In this document: piece by piece, positions 28,810 through 39,574 of the stretch
Position numbering within the stretch: the first letter of the stretch is position 1
Layout of the letters: the number at the start of each line of letters is the position of its first letter
Program-made: the position numbers and the translations under genes
Assembly: GCF_014649815.1 (NCBI RefSeq)
Contig: NZ_BMTT01000001.1
Span: forward strand, 682,001-746,000
Direction: 5' to 3'
From: Streptomyces mutabilis
Lineage (GTDB): Bacteria; Actinomycetota; Actinomycetes; Streptomycetales; Streptomycetaceae
Length of the DNA stretch: 64,000 nucleotides
Notes under the pieces: generated by a model
Database searches by the model: none
What the model was told of the DNA's origin: nothing
What the model saw: only the letters and a program-made list of their open reading frames with translations

Positions 28810-29337
28810 CTACGGGATGACCACCACGGGCCGCTGGGCCCGCTTGGCGAGCCGGCCGGCGACGGAGCCGAAGAGACGGCCCACCAGTCCGTGGCTGGAA
28901 CCGACGACGATGGCGTCCGCCTCGTACTCCCGGCCCACCTCCTCGAGTTCGTGGCAGATGTCGCCGCCGCGCTCGACCAGGATCCAGGGCACCTCGGCGA
29001 GGTAGTCCGCGCACGCCAGTTCCAGGCCCAGCACCTCGGTGCGGTGGTCCGGCACGTCCACGAAGACGGGGGGCTCGCAGCCCGCCCACACGGTGGTCGG
29101 CAGCCGGTTGGCGACGTGCACGATGACCAGGCCCGATCCGAGCCGGCGTGCCATGCCGATCGCGTACGCGAGGGCGCGCTCACTGGAAGTGGAGCCGTCG
29201 AAGCCGACGACGACGCCGTGCTTGAAGGCTGGGTCGCACGACTGGCGTGGCTCTTCGGCCGCCAGGGGCTCGGCCGCCGTAGGTTCGGCGACGGGCCGCT
29301 TGCGGTCCGCGGGTTCGAAGAATTCGTGACCGGCCAT
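28810..29337 (-). CDS. Universal stress protein (UspA family)
   Basis: A protein of about 175 residues. A hydrophilic N-terminal tail (MAGHEFFEPADRKRP) precedes one Usp domain from about residue 40: HGVVVGFDGSTSSERALAYA and the ATP-binding end VVGSSHGLVGRLFGSVAGRL followed by RPVVVIP. The G-x2-G-x9-G(S) pattern indicates an ATP-binding type. The start at 29337 is judged by composition, since the open frame runs on upstream without protein-like character. Its role is unknown beyond stress or signalling. Confidence 0.85.
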   Translation of the reverse strand: MAGHEFFEPADRKRPVAEPTAAEPLAAEEPRQSCDPAFKHGVVVGFDGSTSSERALAYAIGMARRLGSGLVIVHVANRLPTTVWAGCEPPVFVDVPDHRTEVLGLELACADYLAEVPWILVERGGDICHELEEVGREYEADAIVVGSSHGLVGRLFGSVAGRLAKRAQRPVVVIP

Positions 29338-29637
29338 GGCTGTCTCGGCGTTTTTATCCTCTATGGGGGACAACAGTGTGCGGCGGAGCTGTGTCCAGGA
29401 ATGGTCTTCCCAGGCCCATACCCCCGAGGGTACGGCGGCACGCCTCCTTCGCCCAGATCCCGCGCAGGGTCCGCCGCGGGGTTCCAGGGAGCATGCACGA
29501 GGGGGCGCCCGTAACGCAATGGTTGCTGCGCTGTACAGGCGGTTTGCGCGGGATTCAACTGTCCGTGACCGGTCGTTACCGACGCGCCGTCCGGGCGTTG
29601 ATCTTCTCGCCGCCAGCCCGAGGGAGCACGGAGCGCC
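29338..29637. other. Intergenic region, universal stress gene / small membrane protein
   Basis: 300 bases between divergently oriented genes, somewhat less GC-rich near 29350-29400. No convincing operator, repeat or small RNA was seen. Confidence 0.4.
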
Positions 29638-29991
29638 ATGTCCGAACCGCACCAGCACGCCGAGCGGCCGTCCGGTGCGACCGGGGCCGGTACGGCCGCG
29701 CCGCCGCCCCGGGACGGCGTCACCGATCTCGTCCGCTGGGCGGCCTTCAGCGTCGTCCTGGTCCCCGTCGTACTCCTCCACTGCGGCACCTCGTTCACCG
29801 GCGCCGCCGGGACGGCCCTGGGGCTGGCCGCCGTCACCGGCGTCTGCCGCCTGCTGCTGCGCCGCTCCCAGCGCGTCGCGGGCCGACCGCACGGCACACA
29901 TCGCGCGGTGCCGACCGGGCGCCGGCACCGGGCCGGACCACCGGTTCACAGGGGAGGACGGCACACTAGGAAGAACACACCGGTCGACTGA
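29638..29991 (+). CDS. Small membrane protein upstream of adpA
   Basis: 117 residues. A polar N-terminus is followed by two hydrophobic segments at about 33-50 (WAAFSVVLVPVVLLHCG) and 54-74 (AAGTALGLAAVTGVCRLLL). The C-terminal tail is Arg/His-rich and probably cytoplasmic. The start has GGGAG upstream. No function is known to me. Its position directly before adpA appears conserved in Streptomyces, from memory. Confidence 0.6.
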   Translation: MSEPHQHAERPSGATGAGTAAPPPRDGVTDLVRWAAFSVVLVPVVLLHCGTSFTGAAGTALGLAAVTGVCRLLLRRSQRVAGRPHGTHRAVPTGRRHRAGPPVHRGGRHTRKNTPVD

Positions 29992-30378
29992 CCGGTTTCC
30001 GCGCACGCGTCCGCATCTTTTCAGCCAACTTCCGTGGGTGGCTCATCCCTGGCCCCCACCACCTCCGAACCCCCGTTCCACCTGCACGGAAAGGGTTCAG
30101 GGGGCCCCGCGCACCCTACGGGGATTGGCCACTGCGACAAGGCGCACTTCCCTGTGGCGCCCCGGAGTGCAACGCTTCGTGATCGACTGCTTCACGCCAA
30201 GTTGCCATGTCGACAATGTCCCAAGTGCCGAACCGGCCACCTCGGCGCGACGGGACACAGTAGATTCGATCTTGACTGTCTACGGCGGGGGACTCGTGCA
30301 GGACCGAGGGGAAACGTGTTGGAGCGACAGACCCGAAAGGATCAGGGCGCCGCGACCACCGAGGGGGGCTTAGCAGTT
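29992..30378 (+). promoter_or_regulatory. Long adpA promoter/leader region
   Basis: 387 bases without a plausible gene, of lower GC content than the surroundings. In Streptomyces adpA is known to have a long regulatory region bound by AdpA itself and by gamma-butyrolactone receptors. I could not place individual sites by eye. Several imperfect AT-rich tracts lie at 30170-30290. The adpA Shine-Dalgarno is GAGGGGGG at 30361-30368. Confidence 0.6.
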
Positions 30379-31572
30379 ATGAGCCACGACTCCGCTGCCG
30401 CGCCGGAAGCCGCGGCCCGGAAGCTCTCCGGGCGACGCCGCAAGGAGATCGTCGCGGTGCTGCTGTTCAGTGGCGGCCCCATCTTCGAGAGTTCCATACC
30501 GCTGTCGGTGTTCGGGATTGACCGCCAGGACGCCGGCGTGCCGCGCTACCGCCTTCTGGTGTGCGCCGGCGAGGAGGGCCCGCTGCGGACCACAGGGGGC
30601 CTCGAACTCACGGCGCCGCAGGGGCTGGAGGCGATCTCGCGCGCGGGCACGGTCGTCGTGCCCGCCTGGCGGTCGATCACCTCACCGCCGCCGGAGGAAG
30701 CCCTCGACGCGCTGCGCCGGGCGCACGAGGAGGGCGCCCGCATAGTCGGGCTGTGCACCGGCGCCTTCGTACTGGCGGCGGCGGGCCTGCTGGACGGCCG
30801 CCCCGCCACCACCCACTGGATGTACGCGCCGACCCTGGCCAAGCGCTATCCGTCGGTGCACGTCGATCCGCGCGAGCTGTTCGTGGACGACGGTGACGTG
30901 CTGACGTCGGCGGGCACGGCCGCCGGCATCGACCTGTGCCTGCACATCGTGCGCACGGACCACGGCAACGAGGCGGCCGGCGCGCTGGCCCGACGCCTGG
31001 TGGTACCGCCGCGCCGCTCGGGCGGCCAGGAGCGCTACCTCGACAGGTCTTTACCGGAGGAGATCGGCGCCGACCCGCTCGCCGAGGTCGTCGCCTGGGC
31101 GCTGGAGCACCTGCACGAGCAGTTCGACGTGGAGACGCTGGCGGCCCGCGCGTACATGAGCCGCCGCACCTTCGACCGCCGGTTCCGCTCCCTGACGGGC
31201 AGCGCCCCGCTCCAGTGGCTGATCACCCAGCGGGTCCTCCAGGCGCAGCGGCTCCTGGAGACGTCCGACTACTCGGTGGACGAGGTCGCGGGCCGCTGCG
31301 GCTTCCGCTCGCCGGTGGCGCTGCGCGGCCACTTCCGCCGCCAGCTGGGTTCGTCGCCGGCCGCCTACCGCGCCGCGTACCGGGCCCGCCGCCCACAGGG
31401 CGACCGCGACCGCGCGGTGGACCCGGAGTCCGCCGGTGGCCCACGGACCGCCCCACCGTCGGACCCGGCTGCCCTGTCACCGGAGAACGCGGTCCCGTTC
31501 CAGTCCCGCCGCACCGCGGCACCGCTGCCCGCCGCGGCGGGCAGCCTGCCGGGGCAGCGCAGCGCGCCGTGA
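30379..31572 (+). CDS. adpA: AdpA, pleiotropic AraC-family regulator (BldH)
   Basis: A 397-aa master regulator of aerial growth and secondary metabolism. The N-terminal ThiJ/PfpI/DJ-1-like dimerisation domain occupies about 25-200 (EIVAVLLFSGGPIFESSIPL; VGLCTGAFVLAAAGLLDGRP). The C-terminal AraC DNA-binding domain is at about 235-335 (RAYMSRRTFDRRFRSLTG; VDEVAGRCGFRSPVALRGHF). A variable Pro/Arg tail follows. An in-frame TTA codon at 31051-31053 (residue 225) lies in the linker between the domains, making translation dependent on the bldA tRNA. The ATG at 30379 is chosen because it starts the known conserved sequence MSHDS and has a Shine-Dalgarno. Confidence 0.97.
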   Translation: MSHDSAAAPEAAARKLSGRRRKEIVAVLLFSGGPIFESSIPLSVFGIDRQDAGVPRYRLLVCAGEEGPLRTTGGLELTAPQGLEAISRAGTVVVPAWRSITSPPPEEALDALRRAHEEGARIVGLCTGAFVLAAAGLLDGRPATTHWMYAPTLAKRYPSVHVDPRELFVDDGDVLTSAGTAAGIDLCLHIVRTDHGNEAAGALARRLVVPPRRSGGQERYLDRSLPEEIGADPLAEVVAWALEHLHEQFDVETLAARAYMSRRTFDRRFRSLTGSAPLQWLITQRVLQAQRLLETSDYSVDEVAGRCGFRSPVALRGHFRRQLGSSPAAYRAAYRARRPQGDRDRAVDPESAGGPRTAPPSDPAALSPENAVPFQSRRTAAPLPAAAGSLPGQRSAP

Positions 31573-31580
31573 TCCTGTGA

Positions 31581-31616
31581 AACGCCGGACGGGCACGTTC
31601 CAGCCCGTCCGGCGTT
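31581..31616 (+). terminator. Terminator after adpA
   Basis: A perfect 14-bp stem AACGCCGGACGGGC/GCCCGTCCGGCGTT with an 8-nt loop, beginning 8 bases after the adpA stop. Confidence 0.85.
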
Positions 31617-31726
31617 CGAGGACGAGGCCGTCCAGGCCGAAGCGGGGGCGCGGGGGCGGCAGCCCCCGGAGAGGCGGGCACCGACGCCGGGGACTGGAGA
31701 ACGGGCGCCCACCGTAAAGTGGCCGC

Positions 31727-32332
31727 ATGAACGATCGCATGGTGTGGATCGACTGCGAGATGACCGGCCTCTCGCTGTCCGACGACGCGCTCATCGAGGT
31801 TGCCGCCCTCGTCACCGACTCCGAGCTGAACGTCCTCGGCGAGGGCGTCGACATCGTCATCCGCCCGCCGGAGCGGGCCCTGGAGACGATGCCGGAAGTG
31901 GTGCGTCAGATGCACACCGCCTCCGGCCTGCTCGCCGAGCTCGACGGCGGCACGACACTCGCGGACGCCGAGGCACAGGTCCTCGCGTACGTGAAGGAGC
32001 ACGTGAAGGAACCCGGCAAGGCCCCGCTGTGCGGCAACTCCGTCGGCACCGACCGCGGCTTCCTGCTGCGGGACATGCCCACGCTGGAGGACTACCTCCA
32101 CTACCGGATCGTCGACGTGTCCTCCATCAAGGAGCTGGCCCGCCGCTGGTACCCGCGGGCGTACTTCAACAGCCCCGAGAAGAACGGCAACCACCGCGCG
32201 CTCGCCGACATCCGCGAGTCCATCGCCGAACTGCGCTACTACCGGGAGGCCGTCTTCGTACCGCAGCCGGGCCCCGACTCCGACACCGCGAAGGCCATCG
32301 CCGCCAAGCACGTCCTGCCCGCCGGCCAGTAA
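31727..32332 (+). CDS. orn: Oligoribonuclease
   Basis: A 201-aa DEDDh 3'-5' exoribonuclease that degrades 2-5-nt RNAs and pGpG (completing c-di-GMP turnover). Exo [11 protein letters not shown] has catalytic Asp and Glu; Exo II lies in [16 protein letters not shown]; the Exo III region [17 protein letters not shown] has the catalytic His and Asp. It follows adpA on the same strand but beyond a strong terminator, so it has its own promoter. Known as ornA in S. coelicolor, next to adpA. Confidence 0.96.
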   Translation: MNDRMVWIDCEMTGLSLSDDALIEVAALVTDSELNVLGEGVDIVIRPPERALETMPEVVRQMHTASGLLAELDGGTTLADAEAQVLAYVKEHVKEPGKAPLCGNSVGTDRGFLLRDMPTLEDYLHYRIVDVSSIKELARRWYPRAYFNSPEKNGNHRALADIRESIAELRYYREAVFVPQPGPDSDTAKAIAAKHVLPAGQ

Positions 32333-32476
32333 CGCCGGACAGCGCCGCGGCACGGCGGCGCCGGTCCGGCGGCCCGCGGCGTCGGAAAAGGCGGGCGCGA
32401 GCACCCCTTCGGACCCTGTACACTTTTTCTCAGCCGGTCGGGAAAGCCCGCCTCGCGGGATTCCAGTACCGGCCTT

Positions 32477-32550
32477 GGTGGGTGTAGCTCAGTTGGTAGA
32501 GCACCTGGTTGTGGTCCAGGTGGCCGCGGGTTCAAGTCCCGTCACTCACC
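32477..32550 (+). tRNA. tRNA-His (anticodon GTG)
   Basis: A full cloverleaf: acceptor GTGGGTG (32478-32484) pairs with CACTCAC (32543-32549). The D arm is GCTCAGTTGGTAGAGC and the anticodon stem CCTGG/CCAGG has loop TTGTGGT with GTG at 32511-32513. The T arm GCGGGTTCAAGTCCCGT is present. The extra G-1 (32477) faces discriminator C73 (32550), the identity feature of tRNA-His. CCA is not encoded. Confidence 0.97.
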
Positions 32551-32555
32551 CTGTT

Positions 32556-32594
32556 CGATGAAGGGCTGACCTGTAAAGGGTCAGCCCTTCATCG
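32556..32594 (+). terminator. Terminator after tRNA-His
   Basis: A perfect 16-bp stem CGATGAAGGGCTGACC and its complement with a 7-nt loop, starting 6 bases after the tRNA and followed by TGTTCT. Confidence 0.9.
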
Positions 32595-32760
32595 TGTTCT
32601 GATCTACGCCCCCCGGCAGCCCGGTAACGGTCACCCGCCCCAGCCGCCAGGGACAACGTTGGCAAGGTCATCAGCCCGGGCCGCGGCGGCACCCGCGTCC
32701 GCGACCGCGCCGCCCTCTTCCGGCCGCTCGGCAGGGGACGGCCGAAAGAGGACCACCGGG

Positions 32761-33816
32761 TCAGGACGACGCCCGCTCCACCAGCTCAGTGGCCAGCACC
32801 ACCTGGTGCCGGTCCAGCCCGCGGGAGGCCGCCGGGCGGCGGTCCGCGATCTCGGCCAGGAGGAGGTCTATCATCGCGCGGCCCATCTCCTCGATGGGCT
32901 GGCGCACGCTGGTCAGCGGCGGCTCCATGTGGCGGGCGATGGCCGAGTCGTCGTAGCCGACCAGTGCCACGTCGTCCGGAATGCTCCGGCCCGCCTCGCG
33001 CAGCACCTGGCGGGCGCCGGCCGCGGTCACGTCCGAGCCGGCGAAGACCGCGTCCAGGTCGGGGCGACGGCGCAGCAGTTCCGCCATGGCGCGGCGGCCG
33101 CCCTCCTCCGTGAAGTCACCCGCCTCGATCAGCTGCTCGTCCTCGGCGTGGCCGGCGTCACGCAGGGCCGCGCGGTAGCCGTCGACGCGGCGCTGGGCTC
33201 CGTAGACGTCGAGGCGGCCGGTGATGTGCGCGATGCGGCGGCGCCCCCGGGAGAGCAGGTGCTCGACGGCCGAGCGGGCGCCGCCGTAGTTGTCCGAGTC
33301 CACCGACGCCAGTGACTCCGCGGCCGAGCGCGGGCCGCTGATCACCGCGGGGATCTCCAACTGGGAGAGCATGTCGGGCAGCGGGTCGTCGGCGTGCACC
33401 GAGACCAGCAGGACGCCGTCCACGCGGTGCGCGGCCAGGTACTGGGCGAGCCGGCGCCGTTCGCGGTCGCTGCCCGCGAAGATCAGCAGGAGCTGCATCT
33501 CGGTGTCGGACAGCTCCGAGCCGACGCCCTTGAGCATGTCCGAGAAGTACGGTTCCGCGAAGAAGCGGGTCTCCGGTTCGGGCACGACCAGCGCGATCGC
33601 GTCCGTGCGGTTGGCGGCCAGCGCGCGGGCCGCCGTGTTCGGGACGTAGCCGAGTTCCGCGACCGCCGCCTCGACGGCCGCCCTGGTCGCGTCACTGACC
33701 CGGGGCGAGCCGTTGATCACCCGGGACACCGTCCCGCGGCCGACGCCCGCCCGTGCCGCCACCTCTTCGAGGGTGGGCCGGCCACCGCTCCGCCCACGCG
33801 CTCCGTGGCCCACCAT
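32761..33816 (-). CDS. cebR: CebR, LacI-family repressor of cello-oligosaccharide use
   Basis: A repressor of about 351 residues. The LacI helix-turn-helix and hinge span about 12-62 (RPTLEEVAARAGVGRGTVSR; SPRVSDATRAAVEAAVAELG; ARALAANRTD). A periplasmic-binding-protein-like ligand domain follows (VLLVSVHADDPLPDML; VDSDNYGGARSAVEHLL; VALVGYDDSAIARHMEPPLTSV). ATG 33816 is chosen because GGGAGG lies 8 bases upstream; the frame continues upstream without protein-like content. It is divergent from cebEFG, and matching TGGGAGCGCTCCCA operators precede cebE and bglC. Cellobiose or cellotriose is the known inducer of this family. Confidence 0.93.
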   Translation of the reverse strand: MVGHGARGRSGGRPTLEEVAARAGVGRGTVSRVINGSPRVSDATRAAVEAAVAELGYVPNTAARALAANRTDAIALVVPEPETRFFAEPYFSDMLKGVGSELSDTEMQLLLIFAGSDRERRRLAQYLAAHRVDGVLLVSVHADDPLPDMLSQLEIPAVISGPRSAAESLASVDSDNYGGARSAVEHLLSRGRRRIAHITGRLDVYGAQRRVDGYRAALRDAGHAEDEQLIEAGDFTEEGGRRAMAELLRRRPDLDAVFAGSDVTAAGARQVLREAGRSIPDDVALVGYDDSAIARHMEPPLTSVRQPIEEMGRAMIDLLLAEIADRRPAASRGLDRHQVVLATELVERASS

Positions 33817-34181
33817 CGGCTCCGCCTCCCGTCGACACCCCCGCACTCTGCGGCTGGCCTGGAATTTAACAGGCCGGTCGGGTGTAATGACCGGCTCCGG
33901 GCCGCCGCCCGCCGTGCGGGAGGGCTTTCCGTGCCGCTCACGGCGTCCAGTTAACAGGCAGATAACTGAACGCAGTTCGTCGCGTCCGTTCCCTTGACAC
34001 CCCCGCTCGGAGCCGCGACTCTTCAAGACATCACTCGTGGGAGCGCTCCCACACTACCTGGCACTTACACATCCCGCACGTTCCCCGCCCGAGCCGCAGC
34101 GACGAACGAACGACATGAAGCAGCGGGTCCAACCATGTAGTTGGCCGGGGGGTCGGCACGTCAGGGCAACAGGAGGACGCA
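33817..34181. promoter_or_regulatory. cebR-cebE divergent regulatory region
   Basis: 365 bases. A -35-like TTGACA at 33994-33999 has a weak -10 (GACTCT, about 34017) pointing to cebE. The CebR operator lies about 20 bases downstream of that -10, as for a roadblock or promoter-proximal repressor. GGAGG at 34172 serves the cebE start. The cebR-proximal half shows nothing clear. Confidence 0.6.
34038..34051. promoter_or_regulatory. CebR operator upstream of cebE
   Basis: TGGGAGCGCTCCCA is a perfect 14-bp palindrome identical to the known CebR-binding consensus. Confidence 0.95.
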
Positions 34182-35507
34182 ATGCGAGCAGCACGCAGAG
34201 GATCGGCCCGCAAGGCGGTGGTCGTGGCGGCCATCGCGTCGCTGGGCGCCGGGCTGCTGGCCGGCTGTGCCGACGACGGCAAGGACGAGGACGGCTCGTC
34301 GTCGGGCGACAGCAGCGGCAAGACCACCATCACCCTCGGCCTGTTCGGCACCATGGGCTTCAAGGAGGCCGGCCTCTACGAGGAGTACGAGAAGCTCAAC
34401 CCGGACATCAACATCGAGGAGACGGTCACCGAGCGGAACGAGAACTACTACCCCGCCCTGGTCAACCACCTCACCACCGAAAGCGGCCTGCAGGACGTCC
34501 AGGCCATCGAGGTCGGCAACATCGCCGAGGTCGTCGAGACCCAGGCGGACAAGTTCGTGGACATGTCCAAGGTCGAGGGTGTGCAGCCCAGCAACTGGCT
34601 GGACTGGAAGTGGAAGCAGGGCGTCACCAAGGACGGCAAGGCGGTCGGCCTCGGCACCGACATCGGCCCCATGGCCATCTGCTACCGCAAGGACCTCTTC
34701 CAGAAGGCCGGCCTGCCCACCGACCGCGACGAGGTCAGCAAGCTGTGGGCGGGCGACTGGAGCAAGTTCATCGACGCCGGCGAGAAGTACAAGGAGGGCG
34801 CCGGCAAGGACACCTACTTCATGGACTCGCCCGGCGGCCTGATCAACGCCATCCTCAGCAGTGAGGAGGAGAAGTTCTACGACGCCTCCGGCAAGGTCGT
34901 CTACAAGAGCAACCCCGCTGTCAAGAAGGCCTTCGACCTGACCGCCGAGGCCGCCGAGAAGGACCTGGTCCAGGCGCAGACCCAGTTCCAGCCGGCCTGG
35001 GAACAGACCATCTCCAACAACCTCTTCGCCACCGTCGCCTGCCCGCCGTGGATGCTCGGCACCATCAAGGCCAAGTCGCAGCCCGAGGCGGCCGGCCAGT
35101 GGGACGTGGCCGCGGCGCCGAAGTCCGGCAACTGGGGCGGCTCCTTCCTGGGTGTGCCCAAGAGCGGCAAGAACGTCGAGGAGGCGCAGAAGTTCGTCGC
35201 GTGGCTGACCGCGCCGGAGCAGCAGGCCAAGCTGTTCGCCGTGCAGGGCAGTTTCCCGAGCGCGCCGGCCGCGTACAAGCTGCCGCAGGTGACCGACGCC
35301 GAGAACGAGATGACCGGTGACTCGCCGATCGGTGACATCTTCGCCAAGGCCGCCGAGGCCATCCCGGCGCAGGTGATCGGCCCGAAGGACCAGATCATCC
35401 AGCAGGGTCTGACCGACAACGGCGTCATCCTCGTCACCCAGGGCAAGTCGCCCGAGGAGGCCTGGGAGAACGCCACCAAGACCATCGACAACAACCTGGA
35501 GAAGTGA
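34182..35507 (+). CDS. cebE: Cellobiose/cellotriose-binding lipoprotein
   Basis: A 441-aa extracellular solute-binding protein (family 1) that feeds cello-oligosaccharides to the CebFG permease. The N-terminal signal with lipobox LLAGC (Cys29) is followed by an acidic/Ser-rich linker and the binding domain (TITLGLFGTMGFKEAGLYEE; GTDIGPMAICYRKDLFQKAG). The ATG has AGGAGGA. The operon has no ATPase; in Streptomyces the shared ATPase MsiK, encoded elsewhere, energises this transporter. Confidence 0.93.
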   Translation: MRAARRGSARKAVVVAAIASLGAGLLAGCADDGKDEDGSSSGDSSGKTTITLGLFGTMGFKEAGLYEEYEKLNPDINIEETVTERNENYYPALVNHLTTESGLQDVQAIEVGNIAEVVETQADKFVDMSKVEGVQPSNWLDWKWKQGVTKDGKAVGLGTDIGPMAICYRKDLFQKAGLPTDRDEVSKLWAGDWSKFIDAGEKYKEGAGKDTYFMDSPGGLINAILSSEEEKFYDASGKVVYKSNPAVKKAFDLTAEAAEKDLVQAQTQFQPAWEQTISNNLFATVACPPWMLGTIKAKSQPEAAGQWDVAAAPKSGNWGGSFLGVPKSGKNVEEAQKFVAWLTAPEQQAKLFAVQGSFPSAPAAYKLPQVTDAENEMTGDSPIGDIFAKAAEAIPAQVIGPKDQIIQQGLTDNGVILVTQGKSPEEAWENATKTIDNNLEK

Positions 35508-35512
35508 CCGGA

Positions 35513-36523
35513 ATGACCACCCGGCACGACACCGCCGCGCCCCCCTCGAAGGGGGGCGCGGCCCCGGGCCGAGGGCCCGGGGCACCAGCCTCCCCCGGGG
35601 AGGCGAGGAAGCGGGCCCGGCTCTCCCGCCGCTGGCAGCGGGACCTGCGCTGGAGCCCGTACGCGTTCGTCTCCCCGTTCTTCCTGCTGTTCGCCGCCTT
35701 CGGCCTGTTCCCGCTGATCTACACCGGCTGGGCCTCGCTGCACACGGTGGAGCTGACCGCGCCCACCGACATGGAGTGGACGGGCCTGGACAACTTCACC
35801 AGGATCTTCGACGACGAGTTCTTCTGGAACGCCGCGCAGAACACGCTGACCATCGGCATCATCTCCACGGTGCCGCAGTTGCTGATGGCGATGGGCCTCG
35901 CGCACATCCTCAACTACAAGCTGCGCGGCTCCACGTTCTACCGCGTCGTGATGCTCGCGCCGTACGCGACGTCGATCGCCGCCGCCTCGCTCGTCTTCGT
36001 GCTGCTCTTCGGCCGCGACTACGGCATGATCAACTGGACCCTCGACCTCGTCGGCCTGGACAAGATCGACTGGCAGAGCGACAAGTGGCCGTCCCAGATC
36101 GCCGTCTCGTCGATCGTCATCTGGCGCTGGACCGGTTACAACGCGCTCATCTACCTGGCCGCGATGCAGGCGATCCCGCAGGACCTGTACGAGTCGGCGG
36201 CGCTGGACGGTGCCAGCCGGTGGCGGCAGTTCATCCACGTCACGCTTCCCCAGCTGCGTCCGACGATCCTCTTCACGGTCGTCGTGTCCACCATCGGCGC
36301 CTCCCAGCTGTTCGGCGAGCCGCTGCTGTTCGACGCCAACAAGGGTGCCTCGGGCGGTTCCCAGCACCAGTTCCAGACGCTCGGCCTGTACCTGTACGAG
36401 CAGGGCTGGGTCAACCAGCACCTGGGCCGCGCCTCCGCGATCGCCTGGACGATGTTCCTGATCCTCATCGTGATCGGGATCGTCAACTACGTCATCTCGC
36501 GCCGGCTGCGCGCCAGTAGTTAA
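35513..36523 (+). CDS. cebF: Cello-oligosaccharide ABC permease CebF
   Basis: An inner-membrane permease of about 336 residues (MalF type). Its long polar N-terminus (about 45 residues, Pro/Gly/Arg-rich) precedes six hydrophobic segments. The ATPase-contact EAA loop reads [20 protein letters not shown]. The ATG at 35513 is favoured for spacing from GGAG; an in-frame GTG at 35504, overlapping the cebE stop, is the alternative. It pairs with CebG. Confidence 0.92.
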   Translation: MTTRHDTAAPPSKGGAAPGRGPGAPASPGEARKRARLSRRWQRDLRWSPYAFVSPFFLLFAAFGLFPLIYTGWASLHTVELTAPTDMEWTGLDNFTRIFDDEFFWNAAQNTLTIGIISTVPQLLMAMGLAHILNYKLRGSTFYRVVMLAPYATSIAAASLVFVLLFGRDYGMINWTLDLVGLDKIDWQSDKWPSQIAVSSIVIWRWTGYNALIYLAAMQAIPQDLYESAALDGASRWRQFIHVTLPQLRPTILFTVVVSTIGASQLFGEPLLFDANKGASGGSQHQFQTLGLYLYEQGWVNQHLGRASAIAWTMFLILIVIGIVNYVISRRLRASS

Positions 36524-36535
36524 GGAGAACCGGCC

Positions 36536-37447
36536 GTGACGACGACCCTGACCAAACCCCCGGCCGAGCCGGTGCCCGAGCCGCCCCGGCGGGGCCGCCG
36601 CGGGCCCAAGTCGGCCCGGGCCGGCGGACAGATGCACGCCGGCCCCGTCGCGTACATCATCCTCGCCCTGTTCACCATCGGCTCGCTGTTCCCGCTGGTG
36701 TGGACGGCGATCGCCGCCTCCCGCGACAACCAGCGCCTGGCGCAGACGCCGCCGCCGTTCTGGTTCGGCGGCAACCTCCTCGACAAGATCGAGATCGCCT
36801 GGACCGACGCCAACATGGGCGAGGCGATCCTCAACACCACGATCGTGGCCGGGATCTCGGCGGTCACCGTCGTCTTCCTGTCGACGATCGCCGGCTTCGC
36901 CTTCGCCAAGCTGAAGTTCCGGGGCCGCAACGCGCTGATGCTGATCGTGGTCGGCACGATGATGATCCCGCCGCAGCTCAGCATCATCCCGCTGTACATG
37001 ATGGTGGCCAAGCTGGACTGGACCGACCAGCTCCAGGCGGTGATCTTCCCGTCGCTGGTCAGCGCGTTCGGCGTGTTCTTCATGCGGCAGTACCTGCTCC
37101 AGGCGCTGCCGGACGAGATCATCGAGGCCGCCCGCGTGGACGGCGCGAGCAGCTGGCGCGTGGTGTGGCACGTGGTGTTCCCGGCGGCGCGGCCCGCGAT
37201 GGCCGTGCTGGGCATGCTGATCTTCGTGCAGGTGTGGAACGACTTCCTGTGGCCGTTCCTCGTGCTGACGCAGAACGGCAACCCGACCGTGCAGGTGGCG
37301 GTGGCGGGCCTCGGCCGCGGCTTCACCCCGGACCAGGCCCTGATCATGGGCGGCGCGCTGCTCGGTACCCTGCCCCTGCTGCTGGTCTTCGCGATCTTCG
37401 GCAAGCAGATCGTGGGCGGCATCATGCAGGGCGCCGTCAAGGGCTGA
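36536..37447 (+). CDS. cebG: Cello-oligosaccharide ABC permease CebG
   Basis: A 303-aa MalG-type permease with six membrane segments. The EAA loop is [20 protein letters not shown] and the C-terminal segment is [21 protein letters not shown]. The GTG start has AAGGAG 8-9 bases upstream and lies 13 bases after the cebF stop. With CebE and CebF it imports cellobiose and cellotriose. Confidence 0.93.
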   Translation: MTTTLTKPPAEPVPEPPRRGRRGPKSARAGGQMHAGPVAYIILALFTIGSLFPLVWTAIAASRDNQRLAQTPPPFWFGGNLLDKIEIAWTDANMGEAILNTTIVAGISAVTVVFLSTIAGFAFAKLKFRGRNALMLIVVGTMMIPPQLSIIPLYMMVAKLDWTDQLQAVIFPSLVSAFGVFFMRQYLLQALPDEIIEAARVDGASSWRVVWHVVFPAARPAMAVLGMLIFVQVWNDFLWPFLVLTQNGNPTVQVAVAGLGRGFTPDQALIMGGALLGTLPLLLVFAIFGKQIVGGIMQGAVKG

Positions 37448-37610
37448 CGCCCGCCCGACAACGGCTGACATCCGTCCGCCAAGTGCTCGCGCACGCCCCG
37501 GGGGCCGGGCCACCGCCGTCCCGGCCCCGCCTTCCCCCCTCGTACTTCCACCCGTCGGTCTTCCGCCGTCTGGATTCCCACGACCCGGACGACCCGCCAC
37601 AACCCCTCTA

Positions 37611-37623
37611 TGGGAGCGCTTCC

Positions 37624-37624
<1 letters not shown>
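37611..37624. promoter_or_regulatory. CebR operator overlapping the bglC ribosome-binding site
   Basis: TGGGAGCGCTTCCA differs from the perfect operator at one base. It covers the only Shine-Dalgarno (GGGAG) and ends on the A of the bglC ATG, so the operator DNA is also the translation initiation region. Confidence 0.9.
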
Positions 37625-39072
<1,448 letters not shown>

Positions 39073-39075
39073 GAA

Positions 39076-39135
<60 letters not shown>

Positions 39136-39245
39136 GAGTGGACCACTGCTCCGGGGAAGCACGGGCAGGGGCGCGGTGTCCTACGGGGGGTGCCGCGCCC
39201 CGCTTACGGCGGCCGACGCGGACGTGCGCGACGCCACCGAGCGGG

Positions 39246-39546
39246 ATGTCCCGCGAGCCGGACCCCGCGCCGTCGCGGACCGCCGCGCCCACCGCGCCCG
39301 CCCCCGACCCGTCCCCCACGGCCTCCGGCCGCGTCCGGAGTTACGACACCGAGTGCGGCCGTGCCGTCTTCGGCCTGGGTACGGCCTCCGCGTCCCGGGT
39401 GTCGGCGACGCGGTGCGGGCTGGTCGATGCAGGTGTGGAGGACGGAGTCGTGGATCCGGGTGGAGTTCACCTCGGGGACGGACCGGGTGCCGGTCTTCCG
39501 CACGTGGCACGACGGGCCGCCGCGGGTGGAGATCGGAAGCTACTGA
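39246..39546 (+). pseudogene. Small conserved gene broken by a frameshift
   Basis: One frame from ATG 39246 reads MSREPDPAP and later GRVRSYDTECGRAVFGLGTA before losing protein character. A shifted frame then reads SMQVWRTESWIRVEFTSGTD and VFRTWHDGPPRVEIGSY up to a stop at 39546. Together the pieces would make one ~100-residue protein if a single indel near 39390-39425 were corrected. I take this as a small Streptomyces protein of unknown function that is frameshifted, or a sequencing error. Confidence 0.6.
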
Positions 39547-39574
39547 GGCGCCTGAGTCGCCTTGCGGCGACGCC

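Noticed and set aside
25940-29089. Long minus-strand open frame (1049 codons) opposite DUF4429, glmS and the stress gene
   Set aside because: It is the antisense shadow of well-defined genes; composition is typical of third-position GC bias and no domain is recognisable.
29992-30378. N-terminal extension of AdpA from 30034
   Set aside because: The extra 115 codons are unlike AdpA and the known start MSHDS has its own Shine-Dalgarno.
32477-32594. tRNA-His as an integration site of a mobile element
   Set aside because: No integrase, no repeated tRNA 3' end downstream, and the following hairpin is a normal terminator before cebR.
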